A stretch of DNA of 64,000 nt. Source: Nitrospira sp. (GTDB lineage: Bacteria > Nitrospirota > Nitrospiria > Nitrospirales > Nitrospiraceae). The notes under the pieces were generated by a model. That model was given only the letters and a program-made list of their open reading frames with translations. It did not search any database and was not told where the DNA came from. This document shows, piece by piece, positions 8,710-19,111 of this stretch (its first letter is position 1; every line of letters begins with the position of its first letter). The DNA lies in contig JARFXO010000002.1 of NCBI GenBank assembly GCA_029194665.1, forward strand, positions 736,001 through 800,000, written 5' to 3'. The position numbers and the translations under genes were made by a program.

Positions 8710-10143
8710 TCAGCGGCCTGATTTCGCTGATTTGCCGGCTTGCAGATACCTGTCGATCCCTGCCGCCATTTTGCGGCCCTCGGCGATGGCCCAGACGATG
8801 AGCGACGCGCCTCGTTTGGTATCGCCACCCGCAAAAACGCCGTCGAGGTTGGTCATGAAGTTCTCGTCCACTGATACCGCCCCTCGCGCGTCATACTTCA
8901 CACCCAGATCGTCAAGCAGGCCGTTCTTGACCGGACCGGTGAACCCCATGGCCAACAGCACCAGGTCGACATTCATCTCGAACTCGGTTTCCGGCATCGG
9001 CTGAAACTTTCCACTTTCAAACGTGACTCGATTTGCATGGAGTCTTGTGACATGACCATTGTGGCCGGTGAACCTCGAGGTGGAGACGCTCCACTGCCTA
9101 TCACAGCCTTCTTCATGAGCGTGCGAGGTGCGCAGCTGCATCGGCCAGAGCGGCCAGGGGGTCGACTCTGCCCGCTGCGGCGGGGGTTCCGGTAGCAATT
9201 CAAATTGATGCGCTTCGAGACAGCCTTGACGGTGCGCGGTGCCGAGACAGTCGGATCCCGTATCGCCTCCGCCGATGATAACCACCCGTTTACCCTTTGC
9301 CGTAATCGGCTCGTCGTTGAACGGGATGCCGGCCGTGCGCTTATTTTGCTGGGTGAGATACTCCATCGCAGGATGCACACCCTTCAGCTCACGCCCCGGG
9401 ATCGGCAACTCACGAGCCTGCTCGGCACCCATTGTGAGGCCTACCGCATCAAACTGTTGACGCAGCTGATCACCGGTCATATCTTTGCCGATCGCAACAC
9501 TGGCTTGAAACTTCACCCCCTCGGCCTTCATCTGTTCCAACCGCCTGTCGATGACCCATTTTTCCATTTTGAAATCGGGAATGCCGTAGCGAAGTAGGCC
9601 CCCGATCCGATCGGATTTTTCGAAGACCGTCACCTCATGACCGACCCGAGCCAGTTGTTGCGCAGCAGCCAAACCCGCCGGACCGGAACCGACGATCGCC
9701 ACGGTCTTGCCGGTTTTCACGACCGGTAGAATCGGCGTCACGAAGCCTTCATTGAAGCCACGGTCGACTATGTTCCATTCGATGATGCGGATGGAAACCG
9801 GATCTTCATTGATACCCAGCACACAAGCGCCCTCACAGGGCGCCGGACAGAGCCTGCCGGTGAACTCGGGGAAATTGTTCGTCGTATGCAGAGCTTTCAG
9901 CGCATCTTTCCAACGACCGCGATAGACAAGATCGTTCCATTCGGGAATCAGATTCACGACCGGGCAACCGGTGTTGCCTTGGCAAAACGGCACCCCGCAA
10001 TCCATGCAGCGCGCGCCCTGGATCTTCAATTTGTCCTCGGAGATCGGCTCGTACATCTCCTTCCAATCCAGCACACGCAGCTCGATTGGCTTGCGCTTCG
10101 GGCCCTCACGGGCATATTTCATGAAACCTTTTGGATCTCCCAT
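8710..10143 (-). CDS. gltD: Glutamate synthase [NADPH] small subunit
   Basis: 477 residues, full length. It supplies electrons from NADPH to the large subunit through FAD and two low-potential [4Fe-4S] clusters. N-terminal cysteine motifs CMDCGVPFCQ near residue 41 and CPAPCEGACV near residue 97 bind the clusters. VAIVGSGPAGLAAAQQLARV near residue 149 is the FAD Rossmann motif, and VVIIGGGDTGSDCLGTAHRQ near residue 288 is the NADPH motif. It lies 108 bases downstream of gltB on the same strand, separated by a repeat-rich spacer. Confidence 0.97.
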   Translation of the reverse strand: MGDPKGFMKYAREGPKRKPIELRVLDWKEMYEPISEDKLKIQGARCMDCGVPFCQGNTGCPVVNLIPEWNDLVYRGRWKDALKALHTTNNFPEFTGRLCPAPCEGACVLGINEDPVSIRIIEWNIVDRGFNEGFVTPILPVVKTGKTVAIVGSGPAGLAAAQQLARVGHEVTVFEKSDRIGGLLRYGIPDFKMEKWVIDRRLEQMKAEGVKFQASVAIGKDMTGDQLRQQFDAVGLTMGAEQARELPIPGRELKGVHPAMEYLTQQNKRTAGIPFNDEPITAKGKRVVIIGGGDTGSDCLGTAHRQGCLEAHQFELLPEPPPQRAESTPWPLWPMQLRTSHAHEEGCDRQWSVSTSRFTGHNGHVTRLHANRVTFESGKFQPMPETEFEMNVDLVLLAMGFTGPVKNGLLDDLGVKYDARGAVSVDENFMTNLDGVFAGGDTKRGASLIVWAIAEGRKMAAGIDRYLQAGKSAKSGR

Positions 10144-10150
10144 CTTCTCT

Positions 10151-10235
10151 CCAGGACTGAGGATTCAGGACTGAGGACTGAAAAGAAACGCGCTCCCCTT
10201 CTCTCCGCCCTCAGTCCTCAGCACTCGGTCCTCAT
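10151..10235. repeat. Short direct/inverted repeats (GGACTGAGGA type) between gltB and gltD
   Basis: AGGACTGAGGA recurs in direct orientation near 10153 and 10167, with a partial copy at 10174. Its complement TCAGTCCTCA follows at 10211-10220, with a degenerate copy near 10227. The two arms can pair into a hairpin of about 11 bp inside the gltB-gltD intercistronic gap. It could attenuate or stabilise the message between the two cistrons, or be a dispersed genomic repeat. Confidence 0.6.
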
Positions 10236-10251
10236 CGCGAGCATTCGCGAG

Positions 10252-13200
10252 CTAGTGCACCGCGCTCGCCTTACGCTTCCGTTCTTCCAAGACTCGTTTG
10301 TAATCCACCGGCATCACCTTCACAAACTTCGGCAAGGTGGCCTCGAATGCATCGAGCACTTGCTTGGCCTTACGGCTGCCCGTGTACATGAAGTGCTTTG
10401 TGATCAGATCATGCAGGAGCCGCTTATCTTCGGCCATCGTGACCGCTTCTAACTCGACCATCCCGGTGTTACAACGGCTCTGGAATGTCCCCACCTGGTC
10501 CAGCACGAATGCCACTCCCCCAGACATGCCGGCCGCGAAATTACGGCCGGTCTTGCCAAGCACCACGACCACTCCACCGGTCATGTATTCACAACCGTGA
10601 TCACCCGTCCCTTCAACGACAGCCTGCGCTCCGCTGTTCCGTACGGCAAACCGCTCACCCGCCATCCCGTAGAAGTAGGCCTCCCCTTGCGTTGCTCCAT
10701 AGAGTGACGTATTGCCGATCAAAATTGTCTCCTCTGGGTTATAAAGAATGTTCTTCGGCGGGAAGACGATGATCTTGCCGCCGGACAATCCCTTACCGAT
10801 ATAGTCGTTGGACTCACCTTCCAATGTCAGCGTGATGCCTTTCGCAAGGAACGCCCCGAACGACTGACCGGCTGAGCCAGCGAACCTAATCGAAATCGTG
10901 TCTTCCGGCAACCCGTCCGGGCCGTACTTCTTCACAATTTTGCTCGAGAGCACCGTGCCAGTCGTGCGGTTGATGTTCTTGATCGGGAGATCGAGGCTGA
11001 CCTTCTCACCCTTCTCGATCGCAGCCTTGCATAGTTCGACGAGCCTGTTGTCGAGTATGTCGGCGAGACCATGGTCCTGCTTCTGAACACAATAGCGCGG
11101 TACATCCGCCGGGACATCAGGAGCCGTCAGCAGCGGCGCGAGATTCAATCCCTTGGCTTTCCAGTGGTCGACGGCTTTGGTGATCTTGAGCTTGTCGACA
11201 CGGCCGACCATCTCGTTGATCGTCCGGAAACCTAGTTTTGCCATCACCTGCCGTGCTTCTTCGGCCACGAAGAAGAGATAGTTCACGATGTGTTCCGGTT
11301 TGCCGTCGAACTTCTTGCGTAATTCCGGATCTTGCGTCGCAATGCCGACGGGACAGGTATTCAGATGACACTTCCGCATCATGATGCAGCCTTCGACGAC
11401 CAGCGGCGCTGTCGCGAACCCATATTCCTCGGCCCCCAACAAGGTGGCGATGACGACGTCGCGGCCGGTCTTCATCTGGCCATCGGTCTCGACTCGGATG
11501 CGGCCGCGCAGGTCGTTGAGAACCAGCGTTTGGTGAGTTTCTGCCAGGCCCAGCTCCCAAGGGATCCCGGCGTACTTGATCGATGCCAATGGAGACGCGC
11601 CGGTCCCGCCAGAATCGCCGCTGATGAGCACCTTATCCGCATGGGCCTTGGCGACACCGGCTGCGACCGTGCCGACGCCGACCTCCGCCACCAGTTTCAC
11701 GGAGACACCGGCGTCCGGATTGGAATTCTTCAAGTCGAAGATGAGCTGGGCTAAGTCCTCGATCGAATAGATGTCGTGATGCGGCGGCGGCGAAATCAGT
11801 TGCACGCCCGGGGTGGCATAACGGAAGCGCGCGATGTTCTCGTCCACCTTATGTCCCGGCAGCTGGCCGCCTTCGCCCGGCTTGGCTCCTTGCGCCATCT
11901 TGATCTGCAATTCCCGCGCGTTGACGAGATAATGAGCAGTAACTCCGAATCGAGCCGAGGCCACCTGCTTGATGTAGCTGTTCTTCGAATCGCCGTTCGG
12001 TAAGGGTGTGAACCGCTCTGGGTCCTCACCGCCTTCGCCCGTGTTGCTCTTGCCGCCGAGCCGGTTCATGGCAATCGCGAGCGTTTCATGCGCTTCTTTA
12101 CTGATCGACCCGAACGACATCGCGCCCGTGTTGAAGCGCCTGACGATTTCTTTCGCCGGCTCCACTTCTTCGATGGGAATCGGCTGCGGCGCGAACTTAA
12201 AATCGAGCAGGCCACGCAGATTCGACCGCCGTTGACTCTCGTCGTTGACGAGTCCAGCGAATTCGGCATAGGTCTTCGCATCGTTCGCGCGACTGGCATG
12301 CTGTAGTTTATAGATTGTTTCCGGATTCCAGTTATGGTGCTCGCTCTGAATGCGATAGTGAACCTCTCCGCCGAAATCCAGTTGGCGGATCGCCGCCGGT
12401 TCGTAAGCCGTGAGGTGCCGGCGCAGCGTTTCTTCACCAATATCGCGAATCCCGACTCCTTCGACGCGCGACGCCGTGCCGGTGAAGTAGCGCTCGATGA
12501 CTTCATGATTCAACCCGATGGCCTCGAATATCTGGGCTCCACAGTAGGACTGCACGGTCGAGATACCCATCTTCGAAAAGATCTTGAGCAAGCCCTTGTT
12601 GATGGCCTTGATGAATTTGCCTTCCGCGGTCTGCGCGTCGAGCCCTTCCGGCAGATAGCCGTCGCGCTCCATGTCCACGAGCGTTTCGAAGACCAGATAT
12701 GGATTGATCGTCCCGGCGCCGTAGCCGATCAAACAGGCGAACTGATGGACATCGCGCGGCTCCCCGGTCTCCAGAATCAACCCGACTTCGGTTCTCGTGC
12801 ATTCCCGCACCAGATGATGGTGCACGGCTGAAATACCCAGGAGGCTTGGAAGGGGCGCCCACGCTTCATCGACCCCGCGATCGCTGAGAATCAAGAACTT
12901 GTACCCCTCCTTGATCGCCTGTGACGCCTCCTTGCACAGTTCATCGACCGCCGCACCGAGACCGTCCGCTCCTTCAGTCACGCGGAATAACATGCGGAGC
13001 GTCTTGCTCTTGAAATTCGGATCGGAGATGCCGCGGATCTTTTGGAGATCGGCGTTCGTCAGAATCGGCTGTTGCACCTTGATGCGGCGGCAAGATTCGG
13101 GCGACTCATCCATCAAATTCGGCTTGGGACCGATGTTCGTGACGAGCGACATCACGAGCTGTTCGCGAATCGGATCGATCGGCGGATTCGTGACCTGGGC

Positions 13201-14769
13201 GAACAGTTGCTTGAAGTACTTGAACAAGAGCTGCGGTCGATCGGACAGCACCGCCAACGGTGTGTCAGTGCCCATCGACGACACCGGCTCTTCGCCGTTC
13301 ACGATCATGGGCGTGATAACCATCTTGAGCTCCTCGACCGTATAGCCGAAGGCTTGCTGCCGCTGCCTGATCGTCGGGTGATCCGGCTGCGGAACATTCA
13401 ACGGCTCCGGCAGCTCATCGAGGGAGACACCGTATTGCGTCACCCAACTGCGATAGGGCTTCCGCTTGGCGATGTCGGACTTGATCTCTTCGTCGTCAAT
13501 GATCCGGCCCTGCACCGTATCGACCAAAAACATGCGTCCAGGCATGAGCCGGCCCTTCATGCGGATCTCGTTCGCTGGAACCGGTAAGACTCCGGCCTCC
13601 GACGCCAAGACGACCGTGCCGTCCGCCATGACCTGATAGCGACAGGGGCGGAGACCGTTGCGATCCAGGGTGGCGCCGATCATCTTGCCGTCGGTAAAAC
13701 AGACCGCCGCCGGCCCGTCCCACGGCTCCATCATCGCCGCGTGATACTGGTAGAAGCCCCGGCGATCCAAATCCATCTGGGCATTGGCCACCCACGGTTC
13801 GGGAATCAACATCATCATGGCATGCGGCAGCGAGCGGCCGCCGAGCAGAAGAAACTCTAGGGCGTTGTCGAGACAGGCCGAGTCGCTTTGATTGTCGGAG
13901 ACGATCGGGAACAATTTCTCCATGTCCTTCCCGAACAGATCGGAATGAAGGCGGCCTTGGCGAGCCCTCATCCAATTGACATTTCCCTTCAAGGTATTGA
14001 TCTCTCCGTTGTGGCACACATACCGATAGGGATGGGCCCGCGGCCAAGTCGGAAAGGTATTCGTACTGAAGCGTGAGTGCACCAAGGCCAGTGCGCTTGC
14101 CATCCGTTCGTCGGTGAGGTCTTGGTAGTAGGCAGCCATTTGATGCGGCAACAGCAACCCTTTATAGACAATGGTGTTGGCCGACAAGCTGGATACGTAG
14201 AAATGTTCTCGTCCTTGAATCGCCGACTCTGCCACGGCCTTCTCAACCCGCCTGCGGATCACATAGAGTCTTCGCTCGAACTGTGCCTCATTCAGCGCGT
14301 CGCGCGCGACAAAGATCTGGCGCATGAACGGCTCCGTCGTTCGCGCTACCGAGCCGATCATGTCGCTTTTGACCGGCACATCACGCCAGCCGAGCAGGCG
14401 CAGACCCTCTTCCCCAAGGACTTCAGCGAACAACTTCTCGCACAGCCGTCGGGAATCTGCATCGGGCGGCAGAAACAACTGCCCCACCCCGTACTCGCCG
14501 ACTTCCGGCAATGACACGCCGGCATCCCCTGCGACCCGTTTCAGGAACGTGTGCGGGACCTGCAAAAGAATTCCGGCCCCGTCTCCCGTACAAGGATCAC
14601 AGCCCTGCGCTCCACGATGGGTCAGATTCTCCAAGACTTGAAGCCCTTTACGGACAATGTCATGGGATTTCTTCCCCTTGATATTGACGACAAAGCCGAT
14701 CCCACAAGAGTCCTTCTCGTGCTGAGGATCGTAGAGTCCCTGGCGGCTGGGAAACCCAGGAATGTTCAT
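10252..14769 (-). CDS. gltB: Glutamate synthase [NADPH] large subunit
   Basis: 1505 residues, typical for GltB. It makes two glutamates from glutamine and 2-oxoglutarate. KDSCGIGF places the class II amidotransferase nucleophile at Cys22, so a 21-residue propeptide must be removed. The amidotransferase domain fills the first 430 residues, then the central domain, the FMN synthase domain (about 800-1200) and the C-terminal GxGxG beta-helix ([23 protein letters not shown]). The [3Fe-4S] cysteines are C-x5-C-x4-C at 1128, 1134 and 1139 ([12 protein letters not shown]). The ATG is at 14769, divergent from the UDP-sugar dehydrogenase across about 240 bases that probably hold both promoters. Confidence 0.98.
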   Translation of the reverse strand: MNIPGFPSRQGLYDPQHEKDSCGIGFVVNIKGKKSHDIVRKGLQVLENLTHRGAQGCDPCTGDGAGILLQVPHTFLKRVAGDAGVSLPEVGEYGVGQLFLPPDADSRRLCEKLFAEVLGEEGLRLLGWRDVPVKSDMIGSVARTTEPFMRQIFVARDALNEAQFERRLYVIRRRVEKAVAESAIQGREHFYVSSLSANTIVYKGLLLPHQMAAYYQDLTDERMASALALVHSRFSTNTFPTWPRAHPYRYVCHNGEINTLKGNVNWMRARQGRLHSDLFGKDMEKLFPIVSDNQSDSACLDNALEFLLLGGRSLPHAMMMLIPEPWVANAQMDLDRRGFYQYHAAMMEPWDGPAAVCFTDGKMIGATLDRNGLRPCRYQVMADGTVVLASEAGVLPVPANEIRMKGRLMPGRMFLVDTVQGRIIDDEEIKSDIAKRKPYRSWVTQYGVSLDELPEPLNVPQPDHPTIRQRQQAFGYTVEELKMVITPMIVNGEEPVSSMGTDTPLAVLSDRPQLLFKYFKQLFAQVTNPPIDPIREQLVMSLVTNIGPKPNLMDESPESCRRIKVQQPILTNADLQKIRGISDPNFKSKTLRMLFRVTEGADGLGAAVDELCKEASQAIKEGYKFLILSDRGVDEAWAPLPSLLGISAVHHHLVRECTRTEVGLILETGEPRDVHQFACLIGYGAGTINPYLVFETLVDMERDGYLPEGLDAQTAEGKFIKAINKGLLKIFSKMGISTVQSYCGAQIFEAIGLNHEVIERYFTGTASRVEGVGIRDIGEETLRRHLTAYEPAAIRQLDFGGEVHYRIQSEHHNWNPETIYKLQHASRANDAKTYAEFAGLVNDESQRRSNLRGLLDFKFAPQPIPIEEVEPAKEIVRRFNTGAMSFGSISKEAHETLAIAMNRLGGKSNTGEGGEDPERFTPLPNGDSKNSYIKQVASARFGVTAHYLVNARELQIKMAQGAKPGEGGQLPGHKVDENIARFRYATPGVQLISPPPHHDIYSIEDLAQLIFDLKNSNPDAGVSVKLVAEVGVGTVAAGVAKAHADKVLISGDSGGTGASPLASIKYAGIPWELGLAETHQTLVLNDLRGRIRVETDGQMKTGRDVVIATLLGAEEYGFATAPLVVEGCIMMRKCHLNTCPVGIATQDPELRKKFDGKPEHIVNYLFFVAEEARQVMAKLGFRTINEMVGRVDKLKITKAVDHWKAKGLNLAPLLTAPDVPADVPRYCVQKQDHGLADILDNRLVELCKAAIEKGEKVSLDLPIKNINRTTGTVLSSKIVKKYGPDGLPEDTISIRFAGSAGQSFGAFLAKGITLTLEGESNDYIGKGLSGGKIIVFPPKNILYNPEETILIGNTSLYGATQGEAYFYGMAGERFAVRNSGAQAVVEGTGDHGCEYMTGGVVVVLGKTGRNFAAGMSGGVAFVLDQVGTFQSRCNTGMVELEAVTMAEDKRLLHDLITKHFMYTGSRKAKQVLDAFEATLPKFVKVMPVDYKRVLEERKRKASAVH

Positions 14770-15010
14770 GTGCCTATCTCATTCAAAAGATGAAAGTTCC
14801 CTATGGGATAGGAAATTGAACCTGCGAGAAACTTGAGTGGGTTTGCCCCCATAGCACTCAGGGTAACCGTCACCCAATTGTTACGATGGGACCTTACTGG
14901 ATGGGTCATTCTTCTGTCAAGGTTACGAAAGGCCTAGCCTTTCCTTGACGACCAAGGCGTCTTCTGCCATTGTTGAGTGTCATTTGGTTCATTACTCATC
15001 AGGGGGTGGT

Positions 15011-16306
15011 ATGGATAAGCGACCATCGCGTTCAATCGCCGTTGTGGGATTGGGTTACGTAGGCCTCCCAATTGCCGTGGCATTTGGGAAGATTGCTCCT
15101 GTCGTGGGGTTTGACATCAACAAGAGAAAAATTGAAGAGTTACGAAAGGGAATCGATCGGACAGGAGAGGTATCACAACATGATCTTGCTTCTGCTCAAA
15201 TAAGGTATTCATCGGAGCCCTCAGACCTTAAGGCAGCCGACTTCATTATTGTCGCAGTTCCGACTCCCATCAATGAGGCGTTACAGCCTGATCTTACCGC
15301 CTTAGAAAAAGCTTCAGAGCTGATCGGGCATCACCTATCTTTGAGTACCATCGTGGTATATGAATCGACTGTTTACCCAGGCGCGACGGAAGAAGTATGT
15401 CTGCCGATCTTGGAACGCTCTTCTGGAATGAAAGCGGGCGTAGATTTTAAATTAGGTTACTCACCGGAGCGAATAAATCCCGGGGATAAAGAACATACGC
15501 TCGAAAGGATTACCAAGGTCGTGTCGGCGCAGGACCCTGAATCTCTGGACATCATCGCGGACACATATGCGTTAGTTGTGAAAGCGGGTGTTCATCGTGC
15601 ATCAAGTATCAGGGTAGCAGAGGCAGCGAAGGTCATCGAAAACACTCAACGCGACCTTAATATTGCTCTGATGAACGAGCTTGCTTTGATTTTTCATCGG
15701 CTAGGAATAGATACTAAATCTGTCCTTGAAGCCGCAGGAACGAAATGGAATTTTCTCAAGTTCTCTCCTGGCCTTGTCGGTGGCCATTGTATCGGAGTGG
15801 ACCCTTATTATTTGACGTCAAAGGCGGAATCAGTGGGCTATCATCCACAAGTGATTCTTTCCGGTCGACGCATTAACAACGGCATGGGAAAGTTTGTGGC
15901 GGAACACGCCATGAAGCTGCTCAGCCACTTGTCGCGCCCTGCTAATGAACTCAAAGTAGGAGTGCTCGGTTTGACGTTTAAGGAAAACGTGCCGGATCTC
16001 CGTAACAGCAGAGTGCCTGACATCATCTCCGAGCTTCGTGAATATGGAATCGAAGTGCTCGTACATGATCCCATCGCAGAAAGTGACGAAGCCGTGGCAG
16101 AGTATGGCATTCATCTTATCGAATGGAAAGAGATGACAAATCTTGATGGAGTAATTATTGCCGTTGCGCACAAGAAGTTTTCCGATATGAACGTCGTCGA
16201 TCTCCTGAAGCCTCTTCGCAATCAGAAGCAAGGCGTCGTCATCGATGTTAAGAGCATCCTTGATCCAAGTCACATTCCTGCGTCGATAAAATACTGGCGG
16301 CTGTAA
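15011..16306 (+). CDS. Nucleotide-sugar 6-dehydrogenase (UDP-GlcNAc/GalNAc or UDP-Glc type, WbpA/TviB-like)
   Basis: 431 residues from ATG 15011, chosen because AGGGGGTGG lies just upstream; a TTG 22 codons earlier has no such site. It oxidises a UDP-hexose or UDP-N-acetylhexosamine to the uronic acid in two NAD+-dependent steps. N-terminal NAD motif AVVGLGYVGLP near residue 10; central YSPERINPGDKEHTL near 150, typical of the WbpA/TviB/WecC branch; catalytic Cys260 in GLVGGHCIGVDPYY; C-terminal LGLTFKENVPDLRNS near 320. Together these favour a UDP-N-acetylhexosamine substrate over UDP-glucose. More AT-rich by eye than gltB. It begins the polysaccharide region. Confidence 0.9.
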   Translation: MDKRPSRSIAVVGLGYVGLPIAVAFGKIAPVVGFDINKRKIEELRKGIDRTGEVSQHDLASAQIRYSSEPSDLKAADFIIVAVPTPINEALQPDLTALEKASELIGHHLSLSTIVVYESTVYPGATEEVCLPILERSSGMKAGVDFKLGYSPERINPGDKEHTLERITKVVSAQDPESLDIIADTYALVVKAGVHRASSIRVAEAAKVIENTQRDLNIALMNELALIFHRLGIDTKSVLEAAGTKWNFLKFSPGLVGGHCIGVDPYYLTSKAESVGYHPQVILSGRRINNGMGKFVAEHAMKLLSHLSRPANELKVGVLGLTFKENVPDLRNSRVPDIISELREYGIEVLVHDPIAESDEAVAEYGIHLIEWKEMTNLDGVIIAVAHKKFSDMNVVDLLKPLRNQKQGVVIDVKSILDPSHIPASIKYWRL

Positions 16307-16415
16307 CGACATGCTGGATCTCAGATCGTAGACAATCTCGATTGCAGGCAAGTAAGGATATTCCTCGATCCTGGCTTGAAGAGAGCATTCTCTTAACCGT
16401 CACCTCCTTTTGAAA

Positions 16416-16562
16416 CAGACGTGGCTGAGCTTGTTTGGACAGAATCTTTCAGTTCATAAGTGGTGCCTGGCGGTGTGAGCCTACGCGGCAGTGGGCCGTG
16501 CAGGCCGCTTCTCCCAGTCCCGCAGTGGGCGTGCGTCCATCACGCGCACGATGCGGCCCGAC
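16416..16562 (-). pseudogene. 3' remnant of an IS3-family orfB and element end
   Basis: Read on the minus strand this gives RPHRARDGRTP followed by a divergent tail, PARPTAA-like residues and a stop, then non-coding sequence. The same arrangement occurs on the plus strand at about 25180-25345 (RPHRALDGRTP ... ARPTAA), including the downstream GCCACTTATGA and CTGTCC segments. It is therefore a decayed end of the same IS3-type element, with the rest of orfB missing. Confidence 0.65.
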
Positions 16563-16609
16563 CCGAGGATCTACAGGCGAACAGAGAGGGAACGGCGTCG
16601 ATACACTGC

Positions 16610-16676
16610 TGCGGGACGAGGTGTGTCACCAGCCGGAGAGGACCTCCGCCTGAACTCATTTACACACCTCTTGACG
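16610..16676 (-). repeat. Orphan IS256-like terminal sequence
   Basis: The minus strand reads GTCAAGAGGTGTGTAAATGA then TTCAGGCGGAGGTCCTCTCC. This closely matches the end at 44954 onward (TGTCAATAGGTGTGTAAATT then GAATCAGGCGGCGACCTCCT), which is attached to an IS256-type transposase C-terminus. No transposase coding sequence accompanies it here. It sits directly downstream of the Wzc-like gene. Confidence 0.6.
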
Positions 16677-16705
16677 GTGACTCCGGCTTCAATTGAAAAC
16701 ACATG

Positions 16706-19021
16706 TTAAACAGCTACTCGACTCTCGCTGACCGCGTACTCCAACATATAGCTCGGAAGAGAATTTGACGCCACACCATTGAGAACCACGTGAATGGGTC
16801 TAGCCGCACGCAGCGATCCAATCGCCTGGGTGACAGCTTGCTTGGACGTCAGGTTCGCTCTCACCACAAGGAGGAGGAGATCGCTATGGCTCTCTAGTAC
16901 ATTCATCGTCGCCACAGGTAGAATTGGAGGAGCATTCAGCAGAATATAATCGAATTCCTCTCGTAATTGAGACAAAACACGATTGAGTTGACCCGCCCTT
17001 AATAGGTCGTTGGAATTAGCCACAGATTCGCCAGCTGGCATTATCCAACATGGAACATCCGTGAAGGAACTCATGGCCTGCTGCAACGGAATATCACTTC
17101 TTAGGCAATCAATCAGCCCATGGCTTACCGGCGATTCGAGGAAGGCCGTTAGTTCGGGATAGACGAAGTCACAATCCAGCAAGAGTACGCGCCTTCCAAA
17201 GTCTCGTGAAAGCGTATAGCCAAGATTGATCACTGTTGTAGTTTTTCCTTCGCCTTTGATGGCACTCGTCACAGCGACAACCATCGGCGCCCCGGTTGCG
17301 TTGAGCAACTGCAATCTAGCCGCAGCAACACGATACTGCTCAGCAGCCATGGAACGTGGGAACATCTTCGCAACAAATCTTCTATCAAGCTCGTGCAAAT
17401 TCGATCGTTCCGCCAATGGCTGTCTGTTCAGCTCAGCTTCCGACCGCGATCTGACGGCGATGCCCAGCGAAGGTCTCGGCAAAGCGGGGGTCTGAAAATA
17501 CCCTGGGTCGCTGGCCGTACGCCAAAGTAACGAGAAATCCGGAATGGCGGCCAACAACCGAGGACCTGCAAGTAGCAGCTCCACATCTTCTGGGCCGCGG
17601 AACTGAGGAGTAAGCCGCTCGCGTACGACCGACAGGCCTGCCCCCAAAACGCATCCGAACAAGAAACCTAATACCAAAACTCTTGGGCTGTTTGGAATGG
17701 CTGGATCCTGCGGTAAATAAGGACGGTCCAGTATGCGGTACTTTCCGCCCTTCTGCCGTTTTTCAATATTTTGTTCGACCCGCGTATGCAGACGTTTATC
17801 AAGGAGCATCGCGTAATTGTTCTTCATATTATTGTAGTCGCGCTCGAGGACAAGGAGCTCCTGTTCAACTGAAGGCGCTCTATCGAGGCGCTGTTCCAAA
17901 TCCCGCTTAGTGACGCGCAATTGATCTAACCGCTGCCTGAGCAGAGCTATCTCGGTCCGCTCCTCGGTTTGCTGCTTCAACAGATCTTGGAGGTACGGAT
18001 CGAGCGGCGTCTTGTCTGGCCGGATCGCATCCCGACCATACAAATTCGTTAACTCCTCCTCCGTTTGCCGAATTTCTTCCTTAGTCAAGATGATCTCGGG
18101 ATATCCATCCCAAAATTCCGCCCTGAGCTTGACTAGTTTCTCTCGGAGCTCCTTCAGATGCCGAAATAGAGGGTCCGGTTCTACCGAGCGTGTGGCCCCG
18201 ATGCCAAAACTCTGCTGCCCGGATGTGCGGTACAGCTGAACCGCTTGATGCAGTGTGTCAAGCTTATCGGAGTGACGCTGAAGACTTTCGGAAGTGGCGG
18301 TGATCTCTGCTTCTGCTCGATCCAAGGCCCGAAGATTGGTATCTGCTTGCTGAGGAAGATCGCCCAGGTGTGATTTCTTGAACTGGCTGATACTCTCTTC
18401 TCTCTTTTCCAGCTCTCGCTTTAACACTCGCAGCTCTTCATCAAGGAATTCTCCTGTACCTTCAACTTCCTTCTCACGGTCCCGGTTGCTCTCCTCAATG
18501 AATTTGTCCGCGATTCGTGCTGTCACCTGCATAGCAATGTTCGGATCCTGATGTAAAAAGGAGACCACGAAGCCATCAACTAAGTTCTGTGAGCTTTTGC
18601 CTCCAGCCGGATCGATCATCGCTCGCTCAACCTTTGTCATTCTCGCTAACTCACCCCAGCCAGCTAACTCTCCTTGCTTATCAGATTCACTACTGAGTAC
18701 GCTTAATTCTTTTGCGATGGGACCCAAGAAATCCCGGCTGATAAGTTGCTTCTGGATGAGAAAGAGACGTTTCTCGAAATGTTGATCCGAGTTTTCCCCC
18801 TTATTGATAACGTCATCGATTCCTTTCCGCTCTTCCACCACAATCAACGCTTGCGACTGATAGTATTTAGGAGCAACTAGCAGGTACCCCCAGGCCAGCG
18901 CCAAAGATAGAGCTATCGCACCTGCGATGACCCATTTATTGCGCGAAGCTATAAGGGCATACTCGCGGACTGTGTCTACCCCTGTTTGTTCTACTGAGAC
19001 ATTTGACTCAGGATATTGCAT
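16706..19021 (-). CDS. Wzc-like polysaccharide co-polymerase with CpsD/BY-kinase-type ATPase
   Basis: 771 residues from ATG 19021, chosen because GGAGGG lies seven bases upstream (a GTG eight codons earlier would place that site inside the gene). Architecture: short cytoplasmic N-terminus, TM1 at about 29-49, a long periplasmic coiled-coil Wzz/GNVR domain, TM2 near 425-445 (VLVLGFLFGCVLGAGLSVV), then a cytosolic P-loop ATPase. Walker A TSAIKGEGKTTT has its Lys at about 593 and is followed by VLLLDCDFVYPE (Walker A'). The C-terminus has only two tyrosines (SYMLEY) rather than a Tyr-rich tail, so classical autophosphorylation is doubtful. Role: chain length and export control of the polysaccharide. 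It follows the fused transferase/dehydratase gene by 90 bases. Confidence 0.88.
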   Translation of the reverse strand: MQYPESNVSVEQTGVDTVREYALIASRNKWVIAGAIALSLALAWGYLLVAPKYYQSQALIVVEERKGIDDVINKGENSDQHFEKRLFLIQKQLISRDFLGPIAKELSVLSSESDKQGELAGWGELARMTKVERAMIDPAGGKSSQNLVDGFVVSFLHQDPNIAMQVTARIADKFIEESNRDREKEVEGTGEFLDEELRVLKRELEKREESISQFKKSHLGDLPQQADTNLRALDRAEAEITATSESLQRHSDKLDTLHQAVQLYRTSGQQSFGIGATRSVEPDPLFRHLKELREKLVKLRAEFWDGYPEIILTKEEIRQTEEELTNLYGRDAIRPDKTPLDPYLQDLLKQQTEERTEIALLRQRLDQLRVTKRDLEQRLDRAPSVEQELLVLERDYNNMKNNYAMLLDKRLHTRVEQNIEKRQKGGKYRILDRPYLPQDPAIPNSPRVLVLGFLFGCVLGAGLSVVRERLTPQFRGPEDVELLLAGPRLLAAIPDFSLLWRTASDPGYFQTPALPRPSLGIAVRSRSEAELNRQPLAERSNLHELDRRFVAKMFPRSMAAEQYRVAAARLQLLNATGAPMVVAVTSAIKGEGKTTTVINLGYTLSRDFGRRVLLLDCDFVYPELTAFLESPVSHGLIDCLRSDIPLQQAMSSFTDVPCWIMPAGESVANSNDLLRAGQLNRVLSQLREEFDYILLNAPPILPVATMNVLESHSDLLLLVVRANLTSKQAVTQAIGSLRAARPIHVVLNGVASNSLPSYMLEYAVSESRVAV

Positions 19022-19111
19022 ACATGCCCTCCGACCACCTTGCACTACAGCATAACAGGAATCACAGTTTATGAAGAGGCATTAGCAGAATGGCCGGCCC
19101 ATCTTCTAACC

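Noticed and set aside
12334..12831. 165-codon plus-strand frame inside gltB
   Set aside because: Antisense to a strongly conserved coding region, with no motif and no ribosome binding site.
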